Shown: positions 40,700-52,567, numbered from the stretch's first letter. The stretch is 64,000 bases of DNA from Erpobdella octoculata (GCA_963978895.1 OZ022243.1:11492896-11556895), one strand, 5' to 3'. Program-made: numbers and translations. Notes: generated by a model from the sequence alone, not told the origin.

Positions 40700-43235
40700 G
40701 ACGTTAGGAAAAAGATTTCGGGAAGAGAAATGTCTTAGTGCTGTGTGGAAACTGGCTGAACTGAATGTAGAGATGGTGTGGAAAGAGAGTTTGTTCCACA
40801 TTTCAGGCCCAATGACGTCGATGGATCTTCCGTCGAGCGTCGCGCGATGAACCGGCGGTGTAGTGAGGAGACCCCTGAATGCTGATCTGAGCCTCTGCCG
40901 GCCCGGTACATTGGCAACATGGCAAATGACAGATGTGAAGGAGCTTGGCCGAGCAGAGATTTGTGTACTATTGTGGAAATCTTGTACTCGATTCGTTGCC
41001 GAATGCGAAGCCAGTAGAGATCTTTGAGAAATGGGGTAACATGGTCACATTTCCGAGCATTGTAGATTATTTTGGCGGCTGTGTTGATGAGAATTTGAAG
41101 CCGATCCAGATGACAAGAAGAAAGGCCGGCTAGAGTTGAATTTCCGTAATCAATCTTTGAAAGAACTAAGGCGGTTATGAGAATTCTCCGGGCGTCAATT
41201 GAAAGATGGGAAGGGATACTGCGAATCTCTCTGAGAGAAGCATAGCAGGAACGGGTTGTGCTATGTGACTGGCCATACAACAATCTAAATCCAACCAGAC
41301 CCTCAGATTACAAACACGTTTTACTGGTGGGATCAGGTCGGAGCAGATTTGAACCGGCTTGGTAGAGAGAGTTGACAAACGTCGGAAAGACGAGCACCAG
41401 ATCACTTCTGTTTTGTTGGAATTTAACAGGAGACGGCTGCTGAACATCCAGCGATTGACGGCGTCTTCGCATCTCGAGACCTTCATGGCAAGAGAGTCTG
41501 CGTGCTCCGGTCGGCAGCGGCCGTAGACTTGTGTGTCGTCGGCGTACATTTGGCATTGGAAACCATGCGCCCTGATGACTTCCTCGAGTTTGGCTGTATA
41601 TAATGTAAAAAGGAGGGGGCCCAGCACAGACCCCTGAGGTACTCCACATGTTAATGATGTTGCCGATGACGATGATGCGCCGGAGCGTATTGAGAAAGAG
41701 CGTCCGGTCAAATAGGATCCGAACCATTCAAGAACGACACTCTTCAAACCGAATGACGCTTCGAGGCGTTTCAGTAATATGTGATGGTCAACGGTGTCAA
41801 AGGCCGCTGATAGTTCAAGCAGCACGAGCAGCGACAACTCGCCGTCGCCCGCGGCTTGCAGAATATCAGAAGACACACGAAGCACTGCGGTTTCGGTGGA
41901 ATGGTGACGACGATAAGCCGATTGATGAAGAGGAAGAAGATTATATTGCTCTAGATGCGCTAAAACTCTGCTGAGTACCAGCCGCTCTAATAGCTATGAA
42001 AAAACTGAGAGGTTAGAAATAGGCTGATATGAATTAACGTCGGCGGGGTCCAGGGTAGATTTTTTTTATCAATGGAGTGACGTAAGAAGAAGAGACTTGT
42101 TAAAGAGTTTGACCAAAACAGGTGCGATGAATGAGATTTTCTTCAGGAGCCAGGTTGGTATGGGGTCGAGCAGACACTGTTTGTTTGGAAGGGCGAGTAT
42201 GAGGCGGTTAACTTCGTCTTCAGTTGTAGGCTGAAATTTCTCCAAGAGCACCTACGTTGCAGTTGCTTGAAACAGCGGGGTTGGAGCTTTGGATGACGCT
42301 ACGCGAACCTAGTCTATCTTCGAGGTGAAATGTTTTAAAAAAATTATCCACGCCAATTGACTTGGCAGAAGAAGTTTTTCCTCTGCCCATGATGTGATTG
42401 AGGGAACGCCTCATTTGGTGAGTCAATTTACTGTTTTTGAAAAAAAATTCCACCCAGTATGAGCTGCGGTTGGACCGTATGAGTCTTCTGTAGGCTCTCT
42501 GATGCATATGCCAATTGTCTCGATCAGAAGCCGATTGTGTTTTCAAAGCTTTTTTCTCCATCCTTTTAGTCCGGCGCGGCACTTTCCGTCGTACCACGGG
42601 TCCGATTGGCGTAGACGATGCGTGTTGTTTACAGTGGGATCAAATGATCAACCACATTGAGAATTGCGTTGTTAAGCTGTGTGGCAGAGACATCAACGTC
42701 AACATCATCTGTAGCGCTAATGTCTGTAGAATTTTGTAAGTGGATTAACTTGACAAATTTTTCCACATTCAACTGAGACCATTTCCTTGAAACTATCGTT
42801 TTGTAGACGGGTGGTGGGCGGGAAATAACAGATATCCAGCAAAGAAGCCGATGATCGGAAAAGTCGACTGGTATGACGTTCATGCCTCTGACGAATAGAG
42901 ATCTTCGTGAGGCAACGACGTCGAGTTCGTCTGTTGGTTGATGTACCCGAGGTGCGACAACATGTGATGATAGACATTATATAAATGCTATTGTGGTAGG
43001 TTCCTTTTTGCGATCCAGTCTTATGTTAAAGTCCCCGACGATGATAATATTTTTCAAGACAGATACGCGCGACAGAAGATTATCAAGCTCACTAAAAAAT
43101 AGTGATGTTATGGGGCCGGTTCTGTAGACAACCAGTGCTACCATTTTCCCGTGAGTAGATTGAAGACTGACTGAAATAAATTCGAATGTCGTGAATTTGG
43201 TGTCAAGAACGTAAGGCTGAAGACGGATGCCTAGA
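40700..43235 (-). mobile_element. L2-like LINE with endonuclease and reverse transcriptase, broken
   Basis: Reading leftwards: endonuclease (43230-42630: IIIVGDFNIRLDR, VDFSDHRLLCW), linker (42600-42070), and RT (41885-40735: LELSAAFDTVDHHILLKRLE, GVPQGSVLGPLLFTLYTAKL, MYADDTQVY, then LSKIDYGNSTLAGL). The catalytic YADD is intact. Frameshifts at about 41300, 42080, 42230 and 42960 inactivate it. GC content is well above that of its surroundings, suggesting a fairly young insertion or a different base composition. Confidence 0.88.
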
Positions 43236-44357
43236 TGTAAAAATTATTTAAGTAAGATATGCTTGACTCTTGACCAACTGAAGGCGATTATGTCCTGCCA
43301 ACTAGCAGCTTATAAATGAGGATAAGCCGATTCAAATTCAGTTTTCAGTTGTTTTAAGGTTTTCTATTTTTCGTTTGTTGCTAGCGTAAATTGTTTAAAA
43401 TATTTAAAAAACTAAGTTCGTGCAAGTTTAGAACACTAATTTTTCTCATATATATTCATCGAAAGAGAAAAATAAAATACACACTGTTTTCTGTGAAGTC
43501 TATATAAAATTAGTAAAGTACCTAATTTTAGAATTCATAAATATTTGTTTTACTAATTCAACTGCACAAACTCTAATTATTGTGTTGAAGTGTCAAGCAA
43601 AGACCTTGAACTTCCAGCATAAAAATGAGCTGCATCAGCAACAGCAACATTAAGATTATGTTATTTTTTTTAAATCGGCGCCCACTGAGGATTCAGAATG
43701 CAAATATTCTAGCCAAACTTCAAACCATGAACAACAAGATTGTCCTTTATCTGCTCGTTCTTTCGAAATTTCAACAAACGAAAATACACTTGAATCCGAC
43801 TTGGCCCAGCTACCTGTTGAATTTTGGTTTCAAAACTCGCTCTCTTTGGATAATCCATTTGCATTTGGCATTTACTGAGGTTGAAGGAGAATGGAGATTG
43901 AAAATGAACATACACATTTCTGATGTTAAAAAACGCAATTTTCTGACCAACATACCCATTACATTATGGTAACTGTAACTATCCATTCGGATGCAAGAAA
44001 AGTGAAAAAAAATTATATCTCAAAATTGAACATTACCGGGGTAAGCGACGCTTTCAAATACTTTTTCTTTGTGTGTGCCCCAAGCATTTTGTTTGCCCCA
44101 GTTGAGATTGATAATTATCAAGGAAAAGTAACATAACTCAAGAATTTTGTAGTAAAACCATTCGGCATAGATGAAAAAATCAGCGAACTAACTTAATAAG
44201 ACTCCTAATAAACAATAAATTTATCATCCCCTCAACCAGAAAATTCTTGGACCGTGCCTTAATTAGTGCTATATAAATACTGCCTGATTGGATATTGGTT
44301 TAATGCTACCTCGAAAGTGTACAACAATAGATTAATAGATAGTTCTTAAAAATAAAC

Positions 44358-44635
44358 ATAAAAAGTAAAAGAAAAAAACGAGATTGTCAACACAAATTTT
44401 TATTTCAAATACACTAGATTTAGAAATACGAAAGATTTTCAAATTAGGTTTTTTTATTGAATCATATATTGTCATCCAATAAAAAGTTATGCTTAAAGTT
44501 TCAGCTTCCTAGCTAGTCAAAAAGCTGGTTAAATTTTACTTGCAAGATTTGCGTATAGAGAAAGCCACACACGCGCACACGCACACACACGAAAACAAAG
44601 ATTGATAACCTAAATAAAAGTTTGTAAAAACACAG
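44358..44635 (+). repeat. dispersed repeat R2, copy 2
   Basis: Aligned to the copies at 33372 and 52568 through the AGTTTCAGCTTCCTAGCTAG core. The 3' part here includes a CACACGCGCACACG stretch and ends near CTAAATAAAAGTTTGTAAA, shared with copy 3. Confidence 0.8.
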
Positions 44636-44659
44636 CGTTGCCAGACATAGGTACGCCAA

Positions 44660-44735
44660 AGACAATATTGAAAAGTAACGCGTTACTGTAATATTATTAC
44701 TTTTTCAGTCATTTGTAATAGTAACAACTTTTTTT
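44660..44735. repeat. hAT MITE fragment (AGTAACGCGTTACTGTAATA)
   Basis: The phrase AGTAACGCGTTACTGTAATA followed by GTAATAGTAACAAC is typical of the CAGTGTTGG...AGTAACGCGTTACT hAT family, of which 61407-62348 is a related member. A further fragment lies at 53640-53740. Confidence 0.5.
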
Positions 44736-44849
44736 ATAACTAGAGGATTATTTAAAAATTTTATTATACATTATTTTTCGACTGCAGCGCCACCTCTTTT
44801 GACTTTTAGGACTTACAGTATACAATTGCGTAATGATAACAGGACTTTT

Positions 44850-45035
44850 CGCCCCCTGGCCGATTCTCACCCTGGACGGTTTGCTCCCTGGTCGATTCGC
44901 ATTCTGGACAATTCGCCCCCTGGCCGATTCTCACCCTGGACGATTCGCCCCCTGGTCGATTCGCACTCTGGACAATTCCCACCCTGGACGGTTTGCCCCC
45001 TGGTCGATTCGCACTCTGGATAATTTCCCCCCTGA
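44850..45035 (+). repeat. about 17-bp GC-rich minisatellite
   Basis: Eleven or so units of the type GATTCGCACCCTGGACG alternate between variants (GATTCGC, AATTCGC, GGTTTGC; CCCTGG/TCTGG), giving a higher-order period of about 68 bp. It is strongly GC-rich in AT-rich DNA. Confidence 0.9.
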
Positions 45036-45132
45036 TTGACTGTCTATTAGATTTAAATATAATTTTTTTTAATTATTTTTTTACCACGTTTTTCTTAACT
45101 CGCTTTCTTGTCTGTCTGTTTGTTTGTCCAAG

Positions 45133-45461
<329 letters not shown>

Positions 45462-45462
45462 T

Positions 45463-45480
45463 TGGTGTCAGAAGTGGGAT
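45463..45480 (+). promoter_or_regulatory. primer-binding site, tRNA-Leu type
   Basis: TGGTGTCAGAAGTGGGAT is complementary to the 3' end of an animal tRNA-Leu (ending in CTGACACCA). It starts one base after the LTR, the standard position, and only six bases separate it from the ORF start codon. Confidence 0.8.
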
Positions 45481-45486
45481 ACAAGA

Positions 45487-46566
45487 ATGGTTTTGAAATC
45501 ATTGGATGAGCTTTGGGCGAGTGAAATGAAAGACGAGCTGGAGAAACGTGGCCTGAGCGATACAGGTAAAAAGGACGAACTTATGGAACGCCTCTTAGCC
45601 GCGTTAGTGAATGAGGGCTATGGGCCTGACGACGACGAATATCTATTCGACATTGACGAGGAAGCTGTGGTCATGCGAAGGAAATTAAAAAACAAATTGC
45701 TGGAGGAAGAAAGACAACGAGCGAAAGAAAACATGGCAGCACAGAAGAAGACAGGAGAAGGAATGATTCTTGGCCACGGAAACAAAGTGGCAGCAGCCGG
45801 TACAACTGTTGAGAGTTTGGTCGCAGGGTTGGCTGATGCAGTGGTGGACACGGTTCTGGACCAGCGGGCTGCTGGTGATGTGGGTTGCTGCGGCGAAACC
45901 CAATTTGAACTGGAGTCCACCAGCTGTGTCTCAGAGCATGTGACGGATGACGGCCGTACAGACTGCACAAGTCAGGTGGGTCATGATGATGAGCCTGTCA
46001 AAGACGGTCATGATAAGGAACCTTGCAAAGATGCTCAAGATGAACCATGCAAAGATGGTGACAGTGATACAGTCGGTTTGGACGTCAAAAACCAAACTAA
46101 AGAAGATGAGAAGAATGTTGAAAACGAAATGCAAAACGATGAGGATGAAAGTGACGATGATGATTATAATAATGGCAATAACAACTATGGCTTTCACCCA
46201 TACAGCGACGGTTCTGAAACGGAAGCCTCCATAACAGATGACGGCACCGAATATTCAGGGTCAGATTTTAGTGAAGAATCTGACTCGGATGAAGCAACCG
46301 AGGATTTAGAAACGGACGAAACTCCAATGGAAAAATACGTCAAAGTTAACTTGACAAGAAAAGAAGACACTGATTTGAGAGAAGATGGCGATAATTTGAA
46401 GAAAGATCCGCTGGACGATACGAAAGTTGACACCGACGAAAGAGCCGAGTTGGAATGTGAAAAGAAAACGTTCGATTGTAGCTTGGAAGAAAACAAACAT
46501 GACGGCGATGAACTTCTCCAAAACAACAATAGCAATGCAGCAAGGAAAAACTCTGGAAAAAAATGA
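45487..46566 (+). CDS. SAP-domain, acidic gag-like protein of the LTR element
   Basis: 359 codons. Residues 2-45 resemble a SAP DNA-binding helix-extended-helix (LDELWASEMKDELEKRGLSD followed by TGKKDELMERL). Residues ~60-90 form a charged helix likely to coil. Residues ~170-200 repeat EPCKD every nine residues (KEPCKDAQDEPCKDGD). The rest is highly acidic with D/E and N runs. The position directly after the primer-binding site is that of gag, but no CCHC knuckle is present. The frame stops at 46566 right after an A7 run; the next frame continues with the same repeat type. A diverged homologue is at 57586. Host-gene origin is unlikely because it is enclosed by LTRs. Confidence 0.8.
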   Translation: MVLKSLDELWASEMKDELEKRGLSDTGKKDELMERLLAALVNEGYGPDDDEYLFDIDEEAVVMRRKLKNKLLEEERQRAKENMAAQKKTGEGMILGHGNKVAAAGTTVESLVAGLADAVVDTVLDQRAAGDVGCCGETQFELESTSCVSEHVTDDGRTDCTSQVGHDDEPVKDGHDKEPCKDAQDEPCKDGDSDTVGLDVKNQTKEDEKNVENEMQNDEDESDDDDYNNGNNNYGFHPYSDGSETEASITDDGTEYSGSDFSEESDSDEATEDLETDETPMEKYVKVNLTRKEDTDLREDGDNLKKDPLDDTKVDTDERAELECEKKTFDCSLEENKHDGDELLQNNNSNAARKNSGKK

Positions 46567-47011
46567 GACAAGAACAGAGAACGGTACCGAGGGTTTTAAA
46601 TCAGATGAATCCACAGAAGATTCTAGATCAGATAGACTAAGAGTCATTGTAAAATCAAATAACAGTTTGATGAATGGATTTATTGGATTTATGGAACGAC
46701 GTGTTTTCGAAAAACCTTTTGAAGAGTTTCTTGAGAAAGATCTAAAAGATGTGAAGGAAGAAGAAAAAGCAGACAATTCCGATAAACCGTGCAAAGATGT
46801 TCAGGACGAGGCATGCAAAAAAGGCTGTGATGAACCGTGCAAAAATGGCGACGATGAGCCAAAGAAAGACTCTGTTGATGAGCCAAAGAAGGACTGGAAG
46901 AAACTGTGTCAAACGGTCAAGAGACTTGACCATGTTGTTTGCGAATTGCGGTCAAAGCCACGAGTAAAGATCAAGGTATTTTGGTGTTCGTGGCCGAGTC
47001 GCATTTCTTAA
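46567..47011 (+). CDS. frame-shifted continuation of the LTR-element ORF
   Basis: The +1 frame is open across the A7 run (46557-46563) and on to 47011. It carries the same motif vocabulary as the upstream frame: DKPCKDVQDEACKKGCDEPC and DDEPKKDSVDEPKKD, followed by a basic WKKLCQTVKRLDHVVCELRS segment. The join is either a one-base indel or a translational frameshift. It ends about 30 bp before the purine tract, so the two frames together fill the whole interior. Confidence 0.65.
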
Positions 47012-47042
47012 AAGCGATATGCTGTTCGGGACGAACAGAATT

Positions 47043-47052
47043 AAGAAGGGGG
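47043..47052 (+). promoter_or_regulatory. polypurine tract
   Basis: AAGAAGGGGG lies six bases before the TG of the 3' LTR, the expected site for plus-strand priming. Confidence 0.7.
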
Positions 47053-47058
47053 TAATAA

Positions 47059-47432
<374 letters not shown>

Positions 47433-47448
47433 ATTTTTATTTTTTTAT

Positions 47449-49515
47449 TTAGTCCGTAGCCGGCGCTTGGGGAGGAGGATGTCCTCGAAGCCAATACGCT
47501 GCTGTCGGTGCCACGGGACCACGAACGTCTTCCACGACAATCTTCCATTTTCCTCGATCGGCTGCAACCCTTCTCGCCCCATCGGCGGTCAGTCGCTTCC
47601 TCTTGAGGTTCCCATCAATAATTTTCAGCCATGTTTTCTTTGGCGCCGAACGTTGGATGCGCCAGCCAGGCGGTCGCTCCCGCCAAAGTAAACTGTTGGG
47701 AAGCCGTTTATCATCCATTCGGCAGACGTGCCCGAACCACCGTAGTCGCCGTTTTTGGATGTGTTCGTCGATCAGTGGTTGTCGATCACACCGTTCACGG
47801 ATCGTCTCGTTTCGAATGCGGTCGCGGATGGAGACTCCCAGTATTCGCCACAGGCATTGCATTTGGAATACTTCAAGTCTATTCACATCGGATTTAAACA
47901 ATGTCCATGTCTCCGAGCCATATAGGAGGATCGGAAGAATCAATGTTCGGTAAAGACGAATTTTTGTCTTGATTGCAATGTTCGTTCTCTTCCAAACGCA
48001 CCATCTGAGAGCTGCAAATGCCGCAGTCGCCTGGCCAACGCGGCTGTGGACGTCGGCCGACGACGACGTCTTCTTTTCCTGCACGATCGATCCAAGGTAT
48101 TTAAATTTCGTCACTTGCTCGATCTGGACATCATTTAGGTGGACATGAGCTGGCGACCCGTCCGTTGTTAATACCTTGGTCTTCTCGGCGTTGATCTTTA
48201 GGCCGTATGACTTGGCAATATCGCCGATGTCGTTTAGGCAATTTGTAGCTTCCACGTCGGTGTCGGCGAATACGGCGCTATCGTCCGCGAACATCAGATC
48301 AGTGACAAAGTTGTTTTTGTCGTATTGAACACCACGCCTTCCTTCGAACGATTTCCTCATGATCGCATCTATCACGACGTTAAATAAAAGCGGAGAGGCG
48401 ACGTCTCCCTGTCGGACACCGGTTTGAATGGTAAACTCGTCCGATAGGTCGTTTCGAATTCGGATGCAGCTGGTCGAACCACTATACGACGCTTGTAACA
48501 AACGGATGACTTTCGGCGGTATGTTTTCTCTTTCCAATGCCGTCCACAATGATGGCCAATGGATGCAGTCGAAAGCCGATTTGAAGTCGATGAAGACAAC
48601 AACAGTCCGCCGGCCACATCGAACCCTCTCTTCTATGAGTTGGCGTAGTGCGAAGATTTGATCGATGCATCCACGATTCGGTCGAAATCCGGCCTGTTCC
48701 TCTCGGCACGATTGTTCACAATGTTTTTGTAGTCGTGACTGAATGATCTTCGTGAATACTTTTCCAACGATTGAAAGGAGACTAATGCCGCGGTAGTTTT
48801 TGCATTCTCGACTGTCTCCTTTCTTCAAAATGGGAACAACGATCGCTTTCTTCCACGCTGATGGTACGTACTCCGTGTCCCAGATACATGTCAATAGGAC
48901 GTGTAGACGTTGCAATAGAATGTCACCACCAGCTTTGATCATCTCGGCTGTAATTTGATCGATGCCCGGCGCTTTTCCGTTCTTGAGCGATTTGACGGCC
49001 GCTTTCACTTCGGCGATTGTTGGTACGTCGACGGGAAATGGGATCTGAGGTTGATCGATTTGTGGTGGGTCCGCGGCTGGTCCTGCAGGCGGATCGTGGT
49101 TGTACAGTTCGTGGAAGAATTCCCGCCACCTCTGTAATCGATCGGAGGACGAACTAACAAACTTTCCATCCGTTTTCCTGATGTTATCGTTGATCGATTT
49201 TGTTTTTCCGCCTAAACGTTGTAGTGTCTGATACAATGTTCGATATTCATGTCGTGATGCGGCTTCTTCCATTTCGGCTGCAACATCGTTCCAATACGCC
49301 TCCCACTCGATCTTCATTTTCCGCCTTACCTCTTGATTAAGTCGCCGGTATTGTTCGAAATCGACGTGCTTGATTCTTTTCCGCTCAGCTACCAAATCCA
49401 GACACTCATCCGAAATCCATGGCTGCGTTCGTCGACGGATCGGTGGACATAACGGCGCCGCACATTCGATGACGGATTTGGTTATTTGTTTTTCTTCATC
49501 GTTGACATCGTCCAA
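47449..49515 (-). CDS. reverse transcriptase ORF of the RTE-like LINE
   Basis: 688 codons, open to its own stop next to the element's 3' end. All RT blocks are visible, including the catalytic FADD and the PQG-equivalent block VRQGDVASPLL. The first codons are not a natural start; the frame simply reopens after a stop in the linker that follows the endonuclease. The protein would copy its own RNA at a nicked target site. Confidence 0.9.
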   Translation of the reverse strand: MDDVNDEEKQITKSVIECAAPLCPPIRRRTQPWISDECLDLVAERKRIKHVDFEQYRRLNQEVRRKMKIEWEAYWNDVAAEMEEAASRHEYRTLYQTLQRLGGKTKSINDNIRKTDGKFVSSSSDRLQRWREFFHELYNHDPPAGPAADPPQIDQPQIPFPVDVPTIAEVKAAVKSLKNGKAPGIDQITAEMIKAGGDILLQRLHVLLTCIWDTEYVPSAWKKAIVVPILKKGDSRECKNYRGISLLSIVGKVFTKIIQSRLQKHCEQSCREEQAGFRPNRGCIDQIFALRQLIEERVRCGRRTVVVFIDFKSAFDCIHWPSLWTALERENIPPKVIRLLQASYSGSTSCIRIRNDLSDEFTIQTGVRQGDVASPLLFNVVIDAIMRKSFEGRRGVQYDKNNFVTDLMFADDSAVFADTDVEATNCLNDIGDIAKSYGLKINAEKTKVLTTDGSPAHVHLNDVQIEQVTKFKYLGSIVQEKKTSSSADVHSRVGQATAAFAALRWCVWKRTNIAIKTKIRLYRTLILPILLYGSETWTLFKSDVNRLEVFQMQCLWRILGVSIRDRIRNETIRERCDRQPLIDEHIQKRRLRWFGHVCRMDDKRLPNSLLWRERPPGWRIQRSAPKKTWLKIIDGNLKRKRLTADGARRVAADRGKWKIVVEDVRGPVAPTAAYWLRGHPPPQAPATD

Positions 49516-49701
49516 TGTATTGAGGATTGCAAACTAGTTCGATAAAGCAAGCTGGAATTTGTGTCGAACTGCCGGATCGCGTAGGCACGTCCAGTTTCTC
49601 TTTACAGCCGCCGGCGTCTTCTTCTTTGCTTTTTGGAGTCGAAGTTGTATTTTGGCCCGCACGAGGTAGTGATCAGATCCGCAATCAGGGCCACGCATTG
49701 C

Positions 49702-50434
49702 TCAGACGTCGTTGAGCGTCGATCGAAAACGCTTGTTGATCAGAACGTAGTCGAGCATGGCCGAATCTTTCCCCGACGGGTTTCTCCACGTGAGCCAATG
49801 CTTCTTCGGGTGTTGGAAGAGGCTGTTGCCAATGACGAGGTTGTTTACTGACGCAAACGACAACAGTCGCTGCCCATTGTCGTTGATTTTTCCGTGGCCG
49901 AATCGTCCAAGCGTTTCTTCCCAGCAACTACGGTTGTCGCCGACGTGAGCGTTAAAGTCGCCTGCCAATATGGTAACTTCGGTTTGCGGAATAGAATCAG
50001 TCGCAGCTTGTAGATCGGCGTAGAAACCGTCTTTTGCAGCATCTGAGCTTGTTTCGGTCGGCGCGTAGACGGATAGGATGTGTGTCTTGATTGTGCTATC
50101 GATGGAAAGGACTGCCAGACGTTCAGAAGTTGGTTGGAAGGCGACGACACTGTGTGCAGCCCGCTGGCCGACCATAAATCCAACACCCGCCTCTCGCTTG
50201 TCACCACCGGAGTAGAAGAGCGTAATAGTCTCGTCGGTCGTCGGTGGGCTAATCATCATTGTCCCGGATCCCGTGAGTCGTAGTTCCGATATGGCGGCGA
50301 TCGATATTTTGTAGTTGGTTATTTCGGTGGCGATAATCTCCTTTTGGCCGACGTGATGACCCGTTTGTACGTTCCACGCGGCAATTCGTATTTCATTCTT
50401 TGGTTTAATAAATTTAGTCGTTCGGCCAGTAGTT
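49702..50434 (-). CDS. endonuclease ORF of the RTE-like LINE
   Basis: An AP-endonuclease-like domain open from about 50434. Landmarks in order: AAWNVQTG, SELRLTG, VGFMVGQRA, ILSVYAPTE, DFNAHVGD, LDYVLINKR. The frame is lost just after the last motif, where the SDHYLV block continues in another frame. The domain nicks target DNA. Confidence 0.85.
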
Positions 50435-50551
50435 CATTTTTTGTCCACACCATTGGTCCCCAATGCTGACACATCGGCTGCCCCAGCTGAGGTAGCATTT
50501 ATCGATAGATTCGTTCGTTTATATATATATATATATATTTCGCCGCTTGCA

Positions 50552-50620
50552 TTTAGGCGAGGCGGTGTTGCCGTAGACACGTGGGTTCGATTCCTAGTAG
50601 AGTCGTATAAATAATTGCGT
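50552..50620 (+). repeat. tRNA-like SINE head fragment
   Basis: GGCGAGGCGGTGTTGCCG is followed by the B-box GTGGGTTCGATTCC, with short spacing. It lies just left of the TA/hairpin cluster. Too short and incomplete for a functional tRNA. Confidence 0.4.
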
Positions 50621-50721
50621 TATTTGTGGTGACAGTTTGTCATCCTATTTGTAGGCTCTCGAAACATTTTAACGCAATGTTTACTTTCATAAAAAATTAT
50701 CTATCTGGCAGCAGACTAGTT

Positions 50722-50933
<212 letters not shown>

Positions 50934-51083
50934 TTGAGACATGCTCTAAGAAATACAACTCGCCATTTGGCAGAAACAACTTTTCTAGCCAAATTCTCGA
51001 CTTTTCGGTATAAAACTCACTGTTCGAGACTACAATTAGTCAAAAACTTTTTCGTTAAACTTTTGTTGTCAGACAGACGGACC

Positions 51084-51109
51084 GTTTCAGCTATGTCAGC
51101 CATCATCAG
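51084..51109 (-). ncRNA. degenerate hammerhead-like core
   Basis: On the minus strand CTGATGA (51109-51103) and GAAAC (51088-51084) flank a possible four-pair stem (GGCT/AGCT), the arrangement of hammerhead ribozymes found in Penelope-like and other retroelements. One extra base before the stem and no clear cleavage-site pairing make activity doubtful. Confidence 0.25.
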
Positions 51110-51387
51110 GGTCAAAAGTAAAACGAGAAAAGTAAACAAACAGAAAGAACCGAAATTATCAAAGAATTAGCACACTAACAAAAGAGTAAACACTCCACCT
51201 ATAAAATCAAAAGAATACGAAGCTCAACAAAAAGAACATGAGTAAAACAAAACTCCATAGTGTTTAAGACTGGAATCATAAACTAATGAAATCACAAAGA
51301 CTATAAAATTTATACTATTGGAATACACCATCAATTTTTGCGCTTTCGCTGTGTTTGAACATACTAGCGGTATCGGTCAGCAAAAGA

Positions 51388-51466
51388 TCAGGGGCCTCGG
51401 GTGGTAGGAGGAACCCATTTGGGTTTGTGTCTTGGGCACTAAAATTGCCTGATCCGGCCCTGCTGT
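51388..51466 (-). mobile_element. partial hAT MITE, CAGGGCCGGAT family
   Basis: The minus strand starts CAGGGCCGGATCAGGCAATT and continues TTTAGTGCCCAAGACACAAA, matching the left end of the MITE at 417-739. The other end is missing. Confidence 0.65.
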
Positions 51467-51524
51467 AGAGTCATTTTTTTTGCTATATATGCTTGTCTTA
51501 TATTGTTTCTGTAAAACGTTTGTT

Positions 51525-51610
51525 GGACTCGTTAACTTATTTATTGCAAGGTTCTATAGACTTTTTATATTTTTTATTCTGATAATAAACAAATTCAATT
51601 CAAAATCATC
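51525..51610 (+). mobile_element. 3' tail of a CR1-like LINE
   Basis: TTCTATAGACTTTTTATATT and TTCTGATAATAAACAAATTC then AATTCAA match, in inverse orientation, the 3' UTR of the LINE ending at 58147. It is a heavily 5'-truncated copy. Confidence 0.7.
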
Positions 51611-52280
51611 TTTCTTCAATCCGTTTACTAAATTAATTATTTTTCGGCTGTGAAATTGTACGTTTTATGGAATTATTATTAGCGGGGCAATGCCTATAGT
51701 GTCCCCTCAACTAAATGTTTGAGGGATTTTGCCTCCCCCGTATCCCCGCAATCGTCGCCCCTGCTCGCAGCTACTACTTAACGCAAATATTATTAAACTT
51801 AAAATAACGGTAATATTAGTCAATTAGGTTATAAAACCAGCATAATTAAATTAGGAAACTTTCACTGACTATTCAAAAAAATATTCAAGCTAAGTTTGTC
51901 CATTAGCCCAATGTAAACATCAAGTTTCGGAGCGCCAAAAATAAAAATCCGGCTTTTTTGTACAATTTAAATTTAAAATATGACTATATAGTATCGTAAG
52001 TATTTACAATTTTATAAAATAAAAAGCTAAGCCTTTTGAGTCCCTTCGATTTAAAACAAATATTTCAGAATTTTTTTTCTTTTTAGTTGGAATTTTGCAC
52101 CAAAATTAAATTTTTTAGGTTTTATTCATTATTGTTTGTTTCAGCCTTAATTTTAAAAAATTTTGAGCCTGTGCGAGTTGGTGAGTTTTCAATAGAATTT
52201 TGAATATTTTGTGTTATGACTATGTAATAATTACATTGAGCAAGTTCCGGTTTAGCGCTCTAATGGCGTTTCGGTCTGAA
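51611..52280. other. mostly featureless, with one GC-rich transposon end
   Basis: At 51683-51772 a GC-rich block (CTCCCCCGTATCCCCGCAATC, ending CGTCGCCCCTG) looks like a transposon terminus. The rest is AT-rich without signal. Confidence 0.35.
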
Positions 52281-52567
52281 CGAAATAGAATTCGATTTGT
52301 TTTCTGTTCCTCGCGGAGACTGAGTTTCTTCTTTACTATTCTTTTTTCTTAACTTTTCTTTATCTTATAATGTACTCTAAGGATTTCTTGTTAGGCTTTT
52401 CTCAATCTTCCTACCCGTACTGTTCGACGTAGGATCTATTTTTTTAATATTCTTAATTTAAATTATATTAGAAAAATTAAACGAACTGCTAATTGTAATT
52501 GTAATTCTATTTCATCCGATTATTCTAAATTAAAACCTCTTTTTAAAATAAATAATCTTAAATCTAA

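Noticed and set aside
45487..46566. A host SAP-domain nuclear protein gene
   Set aside because: It is enclosed by near-identical LTRs with primer site and purine tract, and a second copy has the same arrangement, so it belongs to a mobile element.
45618..46794. Several minus-strand frames over the LTR-element ORF
   Set aside because: They are shadows of the acidic, low-complexity plus-strand coding sequence.
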